Source: Flammeovirgaceae bacterium (lineage in GTDB: Bacteria; Bacteroidota; Bacteroidia; Cytophagales; Cyclobacteriaceae). From it: DNA of 64,000 nucleotides. Positions within the stretch are counted from its first letter, which is position 1. Each line of letters begins with the position of its first letter. Under the pieces are notes generated by a model. It had not been told where the DNA came from. It did not search any database and was given only the letters and a program-made list of their open reading frames with translations. The DNA is taken from positions 1 to 64,000 of the forward strand of contig JAIYCV010000023.1 in assembly GCA_027487845.1 (NCBI GenBank). Direction: 5' to 3'. The translations under genes were made by a program, and so were the position numbers. Positions 9,986 to 18,693 of the stretch are shown here, in pieces.

Positions 9986-9993
9986 CAAAACTA
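9986..9993 (-). promoter_or_regulatory. Candidate -7 element for the DUF5916 gene
   Basis: On the minus strand this reads TAGTTTTG, matching the Bacteroidota TAnnTTTG -7 consensus, about 20 bases upstream of the ATG at 9966. No convincing TTG -33 element was found at the usual spacing. Confidence 0.4.
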
Positions 9994-10042
9994 AAATAAT
10001 TAGGCAAACCAGTATTTAATAATTGTATAAACGGTATGAGAT

Positions 10043-10774
10043 TCAATGTTTATCTAGGTAAAAATCGCTCGTTAATTCTTTGTATTCGGTAGACCAGTTC
10101 CCACGGTCGTCATACAAAATGAGGTCATCTCTGCGGGTGGGAACGTCTTGATAAGAAAACTCAAATAGCCATCGTTCCTGCGGCTTTGCTCGTTTTGAGA
10201 AAAAAGCAGTTGCTCTGGTAAGGTGTAAGCCAACAGTTTTCGCCATTGCCTGAAACGTGTGACCTTCTTGGGTAGGAAGTACCACACAAAAACGACCTGC
10301 TTTTGTTAGTAGCTCGTTGGTTGCCTTCAGTAAATCAGTATAGTCGAGTGTTTGAGTGTGGCGTGCGCTACTTCTGTTTTTTGATGGTGGAAGAAAACTA
10401 TTGATAAAAAAGGGCGGATTGCTGACAATCAGGTCATAGCCTTGACTCGGCTTGAATTCTTGAATGGACGAATGGATTACTGTGAGTTTAGTGCACCAGG
10501 GTGACTTAGTGAAGTTTTCTTTTGCTTGGTTCGCATCTGCCTCTTCCATTTCTACCGCATCAATTTGAGTGGTTGAAGCCGACCGCTGCGCCAGCATCAT
10601 CGCAATGACGCCTGACCCAGTGCCGATGTCGAGCATACGATTAGAATTAGTTACATCCGCCCAAGCACCGAGTAAAACACCATCGGTGCCCACCTTCATG
10701 GAGCAGTTGCTATCGTCAACAGAAAATTGTTTGAATCGAAACGGAGTCTTTGGTCTTGCCACTAATAAAATCAA
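10043..10774 (-). CDS. trmN: tRNA1(Val) (adenine37-N6)-methyltransferase (TrmN/YfiC type)
   Basis: A 243-residue class I SAM-dependent methyltransferase. The N-terminal FRFKQFSVDD and CSMKVGTDGVLLGAW are hallmarks of the TrmN6/YfiC family. The SAM-binding glycine loop is LDIGTGSGVIAMML and the acidic strand end is AVEMEEADANQA. The catalytic NPPF (SNPPFF) is the N6-adenine methylase signature. In E. coli this enzyme makes m6A37 in tRNA1(Val). The gene starts 3 bases after the stop of the upstream alkB-like gene, so the two are probably co-transcribed. Length matches the family. Confidence 0.88.
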   Translation of the reverse strand: MILLVARPKTPFRFKQFSVDDSNCSMKVGTDGVLLGAWADVTNSNRMLDIGTGSGVIAMMLAQRSASTTQIDAVEMEEADANQAKENFTKSPWCTKLTVIHSSIQEFKPSQGYDLIVSNPPFFINSFLPPSKNRSSARHTQTLDYTDLLKATNELLTKAGRFCVVLPTQEGHTFQAMAKTVGLHLTRATAFFSKRAKPQERWLFEFSYQDVPTRRDDLILYDDRGNWSTEYKELTSDFYLDKH

Positions 10775-10777
10775 GTC

Positions 10778-11860
10778 TTATTTTGATGCACTCGATTTCT
10801 CCCACTGTGATAGCCTCGGATGGATAACGGCAAACCAAGCGGGGGGAATAATTGCAATCATAATCATGGTGGGATACCCAAAGGGCAGTTGCGGGCTTTC
10901 ATCATAATGCTCCAACACTTGATACCGTTTGGAGGCATGTGCATGATGATCGCTGTGCCGTTGTAATTGAAACAAAAAGAAGTTGCTGATCAAATGACTG
11001 GCATTCCAAGAATGAAGTGGATTAACCCGTTCATATTCATTCTTCACTTTTTTACGGACAATTCCGTAGTGCTCAATGTAATTCACCAACTCTAATAACG
11101 TAAATGCAATTATGCTTTGCGCGAAAAAGAAAACGGGTACTTCCCAAACTATTCTTGCCTGCATGTAGCTGAGAATCGCTGTCAACAATCCACAAAACAA
11201 AAATGGGAGTAGGGCAAAAGCAATCATTTGATTAGAGAGGCTAAAAAGTGCCAGGTTTCTATCTTTCAGTCGTTGGGCTTCTAATTTCCAAGCATGGTGG
11301 TATCCAACAAAAACCGATCGCAGCCAAAATGAGTAGAAATTTTCGCCTTTTCTGGCTGTGGCCGGATCTTCAGGCGTGGCCACTTGAACGTGGTGGCCTT
11401 TATTATGCTCAATAAAAAAGTGCATGTAATAAACCGTCATTAAAAGTGCCTTACTATAAAACTGTTCAAGCTTCGATTTTTTATGACCTAACTCGTGTGC
11501 TATTGTAATGCCGATTCCGCCTGTAACCAAGCCCACGCTAAGCGTAAATCCAACCCATTGTACTGAAGTTGTTAAAACGCCCATCGACACCGCATAAGCT
11601 GCCCAACTAACAAAGGCAAGTTGAAGGTATGTCCAAACATAGGTGACGAATCGGTAATAGAATTCTTCTCCCACCACTTTCACTTCCGCTTTGCTTACGT
11701 TCTGTTTATCGATACCCACCCAATAGTCGGCCATGGGAATAAGGATGAAGACCAAAAGTGGTGTTAGCCAATTCCACCCACCTCCTGCATAAAATCCTAC
11801 CATCACTGCAGCTGGCAGCATAAATGCCAAGTAGAAACAAAATTTCTTAATCAAATACAT
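10778..11860 (-). CDS. alkB: Alkane 1-monooxygenase (AlkB-type membrane di-iron hydroxylase)
   Basis: A 360-residue integral membrane protein of the alkane hydroxylase / fatty-acid desaturase superfamily. All diagnostic histidine boxes are present: HELGHK (H122, E123, H126), EHNKGHH (H152, H156, H157) and LQRHSDHH (H302, H305, H306), plus the AlkB signature NYIEHYG (260-266). Several membrane segments surround them. Members oxidise medium-chain alkanes at the terminal carbon with electrons from rubredoxin; no rubredoxin or reductase gene is in this window. It is followed by trmN after 3 bases. Terminal hydroxylation of some other hydrophobic substrate is equally possible, since AlkB-like proteins are common in Bacteroidota. 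Confidence 0.88.
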   Translation of the reverse strand: MYLIKKFCFYLAFMLPAAVMVGFYAGGGWNWLTPLLVFILIPMADYWVGIDKQNVSKAEVKVVGEEFYYRFVTYVWTYLQLAFVSWAAYAVSMGVLTTSVQWVGFTLSVGLVTGGIGITIAHELGHKKSKLEQFYSKALLMTVYYMHFFIEHNKGHHVQVATPEDPATARKGENFYSFWLRSVFVGYHHAWKLEAQRLKDRNLALFSLSNQMIAFALLPFLFCGLLTAILSYMQARIVWEVPVFFFAQSIIAFTLLELVNYIEHYGIVRKKVKNEYERVNPLHSWNASHLISNFFLFQLQRHSDHHAHASKRYQVLEHYDESPQLPFGYPTMIMIAIIPPAWFAVIHPRLSQWEKSSASK

Positions 11861-11976
11861 GCCACTAAAATAATGAATTCAAACGGAATGACAGAATTTT
11901 ATTGTGCGAATATCAGATATTGAAACATATCGTGATTGTTTTCGGATTTTCAAAAAAACTTGTCGATTAATTAAAC

Positions 11977-11984
11977 TATCTTTG
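11977..11984 (+). promoter_or_regulatory. Candidate -7 element for the DEAD-box helicase gene
   Basis: TATCTTTG matches the TAnnTTTG consensus. It lies about 95 bases upstream of the helicase ATG, implying a 5' untranslated region near 90 bases. A TTG occurs 14 bases upstream, shorter than ideal spacing. Confidence 0.5.
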
Positions 11985-12020
11985 TGGCTCACTTAACAAT
12001 TGGTGAAATCTTCGACTCAT

Positions 12021-12040
12021 GTCATTAACGTCCTAATGAC
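12021..12040 (+). promoter_or_regulatory. Hairpin in the helicase 5' leader
   Basis: A perfect 7-bp inverted repeat (GTCATTA / TAATGAC) with a 6-base loop, about 40 bases upstream of the ATG. No T-tract follows, so it is not an intrinsic terminator. It could act in cold- or feedback-regulation of the leader (inference). Confidence 0.5.
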
Positions 12041-12079
12041 CGATTTTGAGATTCCATCTCACAATTTAAACAACAATTA

Positions 12080-13852
12080 ATGAAATCATTTGAAGCCCTG
12101 GGATTATCCGGGGAACTGGTGGAAGCAATCCGCCAATTGGGTTTTGAAACACCCACGCCCATACAGGAACAAGCAATACCTGTTTTGCTAAAAGGAGATA
12201 CCGACCTAGTTGGCCTTGCCCAAACGGGAACTGGAAAAACCGCAGCCTTTGGTCTGCCGTTGGTTAACTTGCTAGACGACAACGATCGATCCACACAAGC
12301 TCTTGTGGTTGCACCTACACGCGAACTAAGTGTTCAGATCACCAGCGATCTTGAACGATTCGCGAAAGGAGTAAAGAATTTTAATATCGTTACCATTTAT
12401 GGTGGGGCTAGTATTAGTGAGCAAATCAGAAAAGTGAGGAAAGGAGCACAGATTATTGTGGCAACTCCAGGCCGCTTGATTGACATGCTCGACAGAAAAG
12501 TGGTAAATCTGTCTACCATTAGATACGTGGTGCTGGACGAAGCCGATGAAATGCTAAACATGGGTTTTAAAGAAGATATCGATTCGATTCTTTCTACCAC
12601 CCCTGAAAGCAAAAACGTTTGGTTGTTCTCTGCTACCATGCCGCGCGAGGTGCGTGAGATTGCCAAGAACTATATGAGCAATCCTGTTGAGCTTACGATG
12701 GGAGAGAGAAATCAAGGCAACGAGAACATCGACCACCAATATATTGTGATTGATGAGCGCGATAAGTATTTGGCGCTGAAGAGAATTGTAGATTATACTC
12801 CCGATATTTTTGGTGTGATTTTTTGTCGCACGAAAATCGATACACAAAAGATTGCCGAGCATTTAATGAAAGACGGTTACAATGCCGATTCGCTTCATGG
12901 CGATTTGACCCAGCAACAGCGCGATCGCGTGATGAGCAGTTTCAAAAATAAAACTCTCCAGCTATTGGTTGCTACCGATGTGGCTGCCCGCGGTATTGAT
13001 GTAAGTGGAATTACCCACGTAGTGCACATGAACATGCCAGACGAAATGGAGTTTTACACCCATAGAAGTGGAAGAACAGCTCGGGCTGGTAAAAAAGGGA
13101 TTTCGTTGGCCATCGTTTCAAAACGCGAGGTAAGTCGCATCAACCAGATTGAAAGAAGTTTGAAGCGCAAGTTTACCAAGATCTTGATCCCGACTGGCGA
13201 TGAAGTGTGCCAGCAAAAATTACTTGACTTGGTTCACAAGATAAAGAAGGTGGAAGTGAATGATGAAGAAATTGATTCATTCTTGCCCGATGTATATCAT
13301 GAATTGAAAGACTTAAGCAAAGAAGATATCATAAAGCGTTTTGCATCCATTGAATTCAACCGTTTCTTAGAATACTATCGCGATGCGAAAGACTTGAACA
13401 GAAATGATCGCTCTGACCGCGGTCCAAGAGCCTATGCTGACGATGATCGATCAGAAGGTGGCTATGGCAATGGCGACCGTATATTTATCAATGTGGGTAA
13501 AATGGATGGCCTTGATAAAGGCACACTGCTTGGATTGATTCTTGACTTTTCGGAGATAAAGAAAGATAAAATTGGTAAGATTGACTTAAAGGGAGCTTAC
13601 TCGTTCTTTGAAGTAGAGAAAGATACTACCGATGAGGTGATGAAAGCTTTTCAGGGTGTTGAACTAAGAGGAAGAAAGGTGAGGTTAGAATTAACTAACG
13701 GAGATCAAGGTCCACGCAGAGAAAGAGAAAGTGCCGAGCCAAAAAGAGATAGACCATGGTCTTCAGGCGGTGGAGCAGGTAGAAGTGGAGCGAGAAGCGG
13801 AGGCAGAGGCGGTGAACGCAGAGAGCAGAGAACTCCCAGAGGCAGATACTAG
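12080..13852 (+). CDS. deaD: DEAD-box ATP-dependent RNA helicase (DeaD/DbpA-like)
   Basis: A 590-residue RNA helicase with every core motif: Q motif FETPTPIQEQ, motif I AQTGTGKT (47-54), PTRELSVQ, TPGRL, DEAD (153-156), SAT (184-186), ATDVAARGIDV and HRSGRTAR (328-335). Residues about 467-540 form a DbpA-type RNA-binding domain (RIFINVGKMDGLDKGTL...). The tail is Arg/Gly-rich (RSGARSGGRGGERREQ). Such enzymes unwind rRNA and mRNA structure in ribosome assembly and cold adaptation. The ATG follows an A-rich leader without Shine-Dalgarno. A convergent terminator lies just downstream. Confidence 0.95.
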   Translation: MKSFEALGLSGELVEAIRQLGFETPTPIQEQAIPVLLKGDTDLVGLAQTGTGKTAAFGLPLVNLLDDNDRSTQALVVAPTRELSVQITSDLERFAKGVKNFNIVTIYGGASISEQIRKVRKGAQIIVATPGRLIDMLDRKVVNLSTIRYVVLDEADEMLNMGFKEDIDSILSTTPESKNVWLFSATMPREVREIAKNYMSNPVELTMGERNQGNENIDHQYIVIDERDKYLALKRIVDYTPDIFGVIFCRTKIDTQKIAEHLMKDGYNADSLHGDLTQQQRDRVMSSFKNKTLQLLVATDVAARGIDVSGITHVVHMNMPDEMEFYTHRSGRTARAGKKGISLAIVSKREVSRINQIERSLKRKFTKILIPTGDEVCQQKLLDLVHKIKKVEVNDEEIDSFLPDVYHELKDLSKEDIIKRFASIEFNRFLEYYRDAKDLNRNDRSDRGPRAYADDDRSEGGYGNGDRIFINVGKMDGLDKGTLLGLILDFSEIKKDKIGKIDLKGAYSFFEVEKDTTDEVMKAFQGVELRGRKVRLELTNGDQGPRRERESAEPKRDRPWSSGGGAGRSGARSGGRGGERREQRTPRGRY

Positions 13853-13874
13853 GCTAATTGGCTTTAGGTTGTAG

Positions 13875-13911
13875 GCTTTAAGCTATTAGATATATACCAA
13901 TAGCTTAAAGC
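13875..13911. terminator. Bidirectional terminator between helicase and tetR genes
   Basis: Perfect 13-bp inverted repeat (gctttaagctatt / aatagcttaaagc) with an 11-base loop, followed by a short T-run. It sits between convergent genes and could serve both. Confidence 0.75.
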
Positions 13912-13936
13912 TTTTAGCTAACAGCTTGAAGCTTTT

Positions 13937-14521
13937 TTATTTTTTCAATCCATTCACAAGCATATCCGCTAATTGCTCACCTAATTCGGTTGGCACAATA
14001 TTGCTTTTAGGATCGTACCATTGAGGCATCCAATTCAAGGAAGAGAACAGCGTCATTACAGCAAGCTTTTTGTCTATGTTTTTTTTGAATTCGCCCTTCT
14101 CCATTCCTTCTTCAATGATGTCTTTGAACCGATTGATGTAGTTGATTCTTAACAATAAAAAATCGCGTAGGTAAGGTTGACTCAAATGCCTATGCTCATT
14201 CATAAACACAGCAGATGCAATTAGGTCTTTGGCCATTACTTGAATGTGGCCTATAATTCCGTTTCTTAATTTTTGGCTAGCATCTCCACCTTGCTTCTCT
14301 ACCTCTTGCAACGATTTTCTGAATTCAGAAGCCATATCAAAACAGAGGCTTTGCAAAATTTCTTCCTTTGATTTTATGTGTGAATATAAACTGGCTGCTT
14401 CAATGCCTAGCATTTGAGCAAGGTCGCGCATGGAAGAGGCAGCGTACCCTTTCTCTCTGAAGAGTTCTGCAGCTTTTCTTATGACTTGCTCTTTGCGCGA
14501 TAAATTTCCAACGGCTTCCAT
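13937..14521 (-). CDS. TetR/AcrR-family transcriptional regulator
   Basis: A 194-residue repressor-type protein. The N-terminal helix-turn-helix covers residues about 9-52 (RKAAELFREKGYAASSMRDLA followed by a recognition helix ending ASLYSHIKSKEEIL). The C-terminal ligand-binding part is all-helical and resembles the TetR_C groups seen in fatty-acid or acyl-CoA regulators, but the effector cannot be told from sequence. The gene is divergent from the small membrane-protein gene at 14578 with a 56-bp gap, making that gene a likely target. Confidence 0.9.
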   Translation of the reverse strand: MEAVGNLSRKEQVIRKAAELFREKGYAASSMRDLAQMLGIEAASLYSHIKSKEEILQSLCFDMASEFRKSLQEVEKQGGDASQKLRNGIIGHIQVMAKDLIASAVFMNEHRHLSQPYLRDFLLLRINYINRFKDIIEEGMEKGEFKKNIDKKLAVMTLFSSLNWMPQWYDPKSNIVPTELGEQLADMLVNGLKK

Positions 14522-14550
14522 AGACTTATAGTTCTGCCAATTTAATTAAT

Positions 14551-14558
14551 TAAATTTG
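14551..14558 (+). promoter_or_regulatory. Candidate -7 element for the membrane-protein gene
   Basis: TAAATTTG matches TAnnTTTG, about 20 bases before the ATG at 14578. It lies in the tetR divergent region, close to an AT-rich palindromic stretch (ttaattaattaa) that could be an operator. Confidence 0.45.
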
Positions 14559-14577
14559 ATAAACAGAAAAGGCGAAA

Positions 14578-15069
14578 ATGAATTTTGGTTCGATTAAGGA
14601 GTATTTCTATCGAGTGCAGGGCTACTGCTTTTTAGTTATGCTGATACCATTGAGTTTGCAGCTGCTTATTCACTTCAAAATCTTGTTTGCTAATAGTTCT
14701 TCAGCGGTGGGCATTGTGAATGAAGAAGTTGCGAATATAACTTTATTTGTACTGCTGGTCGTTGTCCTAACGATTGTTCATTGGTATTCAAAAAGGAGAT
14801 TACTTTCTATTTCGAAAAAACTTGGATTAGGGAGAAAGTTAGATGACTATTTTATACTTACGCTAATTCGAGTCTCCGCGGGAGTGGTGATTTGTTTTGT
14901 TACCATTGGCGTGTACGTAGCTACACAAGTTGACTCTCTGAATATACTTTTCTTTTTATCGTTTGGCTGGATTTTTTTTCAGGTACCTACATCGCGCAAA
15001 ACCTGCAAGGAATTGAGATTAAGAGGAGATGAAAGGGAGATGGTATTTTATAAAAAGGACAAATTCTAG
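14578..15069 (+). CDS. Small integral membrane protein, unknown function
   Basis: A 163-residue protein with four predicted membrane segments (about 15-37, 52-70, 95-115, 118-135) and a basic, charged C-terminal tail. I do not recognise the family. It is divergent from a TetR regulator and separated from the next minus-strand gene by a long-armed inverted repeat. A TetR-controlled membrane function is plausible only by context. Confidence 0.65.
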   Translation: MNFGSIKEYFYRVQGYCFLVMLIPLSLQLLIHFKILFANSSSAVGIVNEEVANITLFVLLVVVLTIVHWYSKRRLLSISKKLGLGRKLDDYFILTLIRVSAGVVICFVTIGVYVATQVDSLNILFFLSFGWIFFQVPTSRKTCKELRLRGDEREMVFYKKDKF

Positions 15070-15084
15070 TAAGATTGAATTTAA

Positions 15085-15140
15085 CATTCAAGGTTCGACA
15101 ACGTTGGTTTACACTAAATTTAGGCCGCGAACCTTGAATG
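15085..15140. terminator. Inverted repeat between convergent genes
   Basis: Perfect 13-bp arms (cattcaaggttcg at 15085-15097 and cgaaccttgaatg at 15128-15140) with a 30-base loop. The position between convergent genes suggests a shared terminator, although a T-tract is weak. Confidence 0.5.
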
Positions 15141-15152
15141 TCTATTCTCAAA

Positions 15153-16226
15153 TTAGAAGGTCACTCCAAAACTTATTGCATTCAACTTGGGCCCTTTGTT
15201 GGTGACAAACAATTCATTCATATCATAGTTGACAAAGAAGTCAATATCATCAAAACCAAACTGCACACGCATTCCATACCGAAGGTTGTTAAGAAAATAG
15301 GAATTTGAATTTTTCTCTACTTGCTCATGTCCTGAACTGTCCTTGATAAGCATCTTTGACCAGCTGGTTAAGCGATAGCCGGCATAAGGGCCAGCGCCAA
15401 TCCTAAACGAGCTTGAATGATTACCACGCGAAGAGAAGTCCACCCGAGAACCATCGAATAGGGTTGTCTTTCTTCGGCCGCGGCCGAAATCAACAACCGG
15501 CACAAAGGAGAAATTGAAATACGAAGCACTCAGTTTACTTTTCAAATGTTCTACGGCACGGGTATCCGCTACGAAAGTTACGGCATCGTCTGTTTTCACT
15601 ACCGAAGTGCTATGCTCCTGAAATTTGAAATTATACCAACTTACACCGAAAGCCCACTCAAGAAACACTGGCCCTGCCACGTGGGTTCTTCTTACCGAGT
15701 TTATTCCCACATACCAGCTGCCCCAGGGGCGTACGCTGTAAAGTGCATTGCTTTGATCCGGAAAATTCCCGTTCGCCAAATAATTATTTGTTCCGATATC
15801 GAAATTGAATGAGTGATACGTATTTCTTCGATTCCAATTGTTGTTAACTACAACAACATTTCGATGCGATTTCTCACCGCGGTTGCCGCTCCGCTCACGA
15901 ACCCATTCGCTCTCTTCACTGGAGGTTTCGTTTGAATTAAGTTCGTTTACTGTCTCCACTTTGGTGGTGTCTTTTAGGTATACCGAAGAAGGCGTAGAAA
16001 GCTTACTCGTATCTTTCTTTTCCAGTTTAACAATCATGTCGTCTAGCAAGGATTGAAAATTGTACTTCTTCAGCGTCTCCAAATCTTTCTTATCTTGAAT
16101 GGCGAAAATGACTTTGCTTGCTTGGCCCACTTTTACCACAAGTGTATCCGCTGGTTTTTTCTGAGCTACCGCTGATAAGTGTATTAAAAGCAGTGCAGGT
16201 ATTATTATTCGTTGCATAAATTTCAT
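15153..16226 (-). CDS. Exported beta-barrel-like protein of the sigma-factor operon
   Basis: A 357-residue protein with a signal peptide (MKFMQRIIIPALLLIHLSA...). A charged Ser/Glu/Arg-rich linker (about 95-135) follows, then a strand-rich C-terminal region (about 150-357) with alternating aromatic residues, ending in F, as in outer-membrane barrels. I do not recognise a named family. The gene is the last of a three-gene unit: its ATG overlaps the stop of the upstream membrane protein by one base (TGATG). It may be the effector or sensory end of the ECF sigma system (inference). Confidence 0.75.
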   Translation of the reverse strand: MKFMQRIIIPALLLIHLSAVAQKKPADTLVVKVGQASKVIFAIQDKKDLETLKKYNFQSLLDDMIVKLEKKDTSKLSTPSSVYLKDTTKVETVNELNSNETSSEESEWVRERSGNRGEKSHRNVVVVNNNWNRRNTYHSFNFDIGTNNYLANGNFPDQSNALYSVRPWGSWYVGINSVRRTHVAGPVFLEWAFGVSWYNFKFQEHSTSVVKTDDAVTFVADTRAVEHLKSKLSASYFNFSFVPVVDFGRGRRKTTLFDGSRVDFSSRGNHSSSFRIGAGPYAGYRLTSWSKMLIKDSSGHEQVEKNSNSYFLNNLRYGMRVQFGFDDIDFFVNYDMNELFVTNKGPKLNAISFGVTF

Positions 16227-16897
16227 CAGTTTTTAGAATTTTTCGTTTTGTCTTTTTTGAAATTGAAAGCAAACAGATCATCTTTTGCTTGTCGTAAATT
16301 AGTGAGCGCGCCATCACTGTGTTTCGCATCGAGAGCAAAGTCAACTACTTTTTGAAGTTTGCTTCGCGAAGCAACTTCTTCTTGTTGATCTGCAACTGAC
16401 TCGAGCGTATATTCTATCACAAGCGGTTTTTCTACTTGTGCGATAATTTCTTTGCTTTCCACGATTACTTCTTTAGCGGGGACTTCGGCCATCTCGGGCT
16501 CAGCAATGGCAACTGCATTAGTAGCGGATTGCACATTCTCCATCGTAACCTTGTCGATGTCCTTGCTTTTGGTCGCCTCTATTAGCGAAAGTTGCTTAGT
16601 TATTCTACTCTTGGAATTTGCCTCGCTAGGTAATTGCTTGACGGATGGAAGTTCTTTCGTTTTAACTTCGGACACTGTAGCCGGCAAAACAACCAACGAC
16701 TTCGCAGAAGGTGAACTAATTTGTTCATAAGCAAACCAACTCAAGCTTGCCAACGCCAGACAAGCGGCTACCCTAAACCACGCGAGGGTTTTGTTTTTTT
16801 TTGTAATTGATGCCTCCACCTTCGCCCAAGCTGTCGAGGAGGGTGCCAAGCTATGATCCTCTAGCTTATTTTTAAAAAGTTCATCTATTGTATTCAT
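16226..16897 (-). CDS. Single-pass membrane protein, probable anti-sigma factor
   Basis: A 223-residue protein with an approximately 40-residue cytoplasmic N-terminus (NTIDELFKNKLEDHSLAPS...), one membrane segment (about 41-58, WFRVAACLALASLSWFAYE) and a periplasmic Glu/Val/Lys-rich region. It has no ZAS or FecR signature that I can see. The start overlaps the ECF sigma stop by four bases (ATGA) and its stop overlaps the next start, so the three proteins are translationally coupled. Topology and position match anti-sigma factors. Confidence 0.7.
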   Translation of the reverse strand: MNTIDELFKNKLEDHSLAPSSTAWAKVEASITKKNKTLAWFRVAACLALASLSWFAYEQISSPSAKSLVVLPATVSEVKTKELPSVKQLPSEANSKSRITKQLSLIEATKSKDIDKVTMENVQSATNAVAIAEPEMAEVPAKEVIVESKEIIAQVEKPLVIEYTLESVADQQEEVASRSKLQKVVDFALDAKHSDGALTNLRQAKDDLFAFNFKKDKTKNSKN

Positions 16898-17469
16898 AGC
16901 TCGTTTATTTTTTTTACTAACTCCCTATTTAAATTGTCGAGTTGTTTTTGAAGCATTGTTCGCGCTCTGCTCAATTGCGATTTGGACGTATTTTCGTTTA
17001 TGCCCAACTGCTCGGCTATTTCTTTGTGCGAATAACCATCGATCGCATAGAGGTTAAACACAATCCGATACCCTGTTGGCAGTTCGCCAATCAATGTCAG
17101 CAAGTCATCGGCTTCAAATTTGGCATCATGAGTATCCATAAGTGCAACCGGGCGAGCCTCCTCCAGGTCGGTTTCTACATACATCGACTTATTTTTGCGA
17201 AGGTAGCTAAGCGATTCATTTACGATAATTCTTCGTATCCACCCTTCAAAACTACCTTCCCCCTTGTATTGGTTTATGCGTTCAAAAAGTTTTGCAAAAG
17301 CGGTAATGAGAACATCTTCCGCTTCCATCTTGTCTTTTATATAGCGGCAGCATAGGGCATACATTTTACCCGAATATTGATGAAACAGTTGTTCTTGAGC
17401 CTGCCTATTTTGCTTTTTGCAGCCTTCAATTACTGTTTCTTCGTTTGCCCGGTAGATTTGCAACTTCAT
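16894..17469 (-). CDS. ECF-family RNA polymerase sigma factor
   Basis: A 191-residue sigma-70 family protein of the extracytoplasmic-function group. Region 2 spans about residues 20-92 (QLFHQYSGKMYALCCRYIKD..., EDVLITAFAKLFERI) and region 4 about 120-175 (YSHKEIAEQLGINENTSKSQLSRAR). It heads an operon with a single-pass membrane protein and an exported barrel-like protein. The overlap of reading frames suggests stoichiometric production with its antagonist. The upstream 336 bp carry no clear housekeeping -7 element on this strand, in keeping with autoregulation (inference). Confidence 0.93.
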   Translation of the reverse strand: MKLQIYRANEETVIEGCKKQNRQAQEQLFHQYSGKMYALCCRYIKDKMEAEDVLITAFAKLFERINQYKGEGSFEGWIRRIIVNESLSYLRKNKSMYVETDLEEARPVALMDTHDAKFEADDLLTLIGELPTGYRIVFNLYAIDGYSHKEIAEQLGINENTSKSQLSRARTMLQKQLDNLNRELVKKINEL

Positions 17470-17805
17470 TTACGTTGATTTCAATAACAAGATGTAGGTT
17501 TTACGCAGCAGGTTGCATGTGGTTTGAAATATTTTGGGTGTTTATGCGCCATTATCATTTAGTTAGTTTGCGCTAAATGTGTTAAGAGAGATTCCTAAAA
17601 TAATCAAAATAGGCACAATTAAGGCTATAGATGATTTCGGGCTCGAATTTAGCGGCTTTACAGCCACCAATTTTTGAGGCAATTTTTTCCTTGTGTTTTG
17701 ATATTTGGAGGTTGTCCAGGGTGGGAAAGGCCAATAGATTCCCTAACAATTTTGTAGAAGAGAAGAGTACTTTGTTACTTTAGAAGAAGAAAAATTAAAT
17801 TAAGT
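17470..17805. other. Divergent intergenic region, ECF sigma / pirin
   Basis: 336 bp without a gene. It must hold both promoters. The only element I noticed is TACTTTG at 17768-17774, a near-match to the -7 consensus ahead of the pirin gene. No strong hairpin or repeat was seen. Confidence 0.4.
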
Positions 17806-18693
17806 ATGTCGAACGTTCAACTTATTATTGAAGAGAGGGCAGTAAGTATTGGCAAGTTTATGGTGGGTAGACTATTGCCATTTCGTCAGAAGCGTATGGT
17901 GGGGCCCTTTATTTACATCGATCATATGGGGCCTGTTGCATTGGGCGAAAATGAAAGCTTTGATGTAGGTCCTCATCCACACATTGGTTTGTCCACGCTT
18001 ACCTTTTTGTTTGAAGGCACTATACAGCATAAAGATACCCTAGGAACTTCCGTTGAAATTCAACCGGGTGAAGTAAATTGGATGACAGCTGGAAGTGGCA
18101 TTGCTCATTCTGAGCGAACACCGCCTCATCTTAGGCACTTGCCAAAGCGTATGCATGGCCTACAGATTTGGGTGGCCTTGCCAAAACACTTAGAACAAAT
18201 GAAACCCGAGTTTTTCCATGTTAGCAAAGAACAGATTCCAACTTGGGTGGACGGTGATCTTAATTATAAACTGATAGCAGGAGAAGCCTTTGGGAGGAAA
18301 TCGCCCGTACCAGTTTATAGTGAATTATTTATGATTGAAATCAAAAGTAAATCGAGGCAACCAGTGAATATAGGTTCAGCCCTTAAAGGTGAAGCAGGCT
18401 TGTATATTTTGGAGGGATCGGTTGAAGCCGATGGTCATACCTATCAACCAAAACAAGTATTGGTTTCGGTAGATAGTTCATTGTGTCAGTTTACGATCAA
18501 CGAAAACACTGCAATTTATATTTTTGGTGGAATACCATTTCCGGAGGAACGTTATATCGATTGGAATTTTGTAGCCACAAATAGACAGTTAATTGAGCAA
18601 GCTAAGGTAAAATGGCAAGAACAAAAGTTTGATAAAATTGAAGGTGAAACTGAATTTATTCCACTACCGCAACCAATTAAACTCAGAGCTTAA
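17806..18693 (+). CDS. Pirin family protein
   Basis: A 295-residue bicupin of the pirin family. The metal ligands sit where they do in human pirin: H57 and H59 (GPHPHIGLST), H101 and E103 (GIAHSERTP). The N-terminal GPFIYIDHMGP is also diagnostic. Bacterial pirins bind iron; some show quercetin 2,3-dioxygenase activity or modulate metabolic enzymes. The gene is convergent with the next one and overlaps it by 11 bp. Confidence 0.93.
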   Translation: MSNVQLIIEERAVSIGKFMVGRLLPFRQKRMVGPFIYIDHMGPVALGENESFDVGPHPHIGLSTLTFLFEGTIQHKDTLGTSVEIQPGEVNWMTAGSGIAHSERTPPHLRHLPKRMHGLQIWVALPKHLEQMKPEFFHVSKEQIPTWVDGDLNYKLIAGEAFGRKSPVPVYSELFMIEIKSKSRQPVNIGSALKGEAGLYILEGSVEADGHTYQPKQVLVSVDSSLCQFTINENTAIYIFGGIPFPEERYIDWNFVATNRQLIEQAKVKWQEQKFDKIEGETEFIPLPQPIKLRA

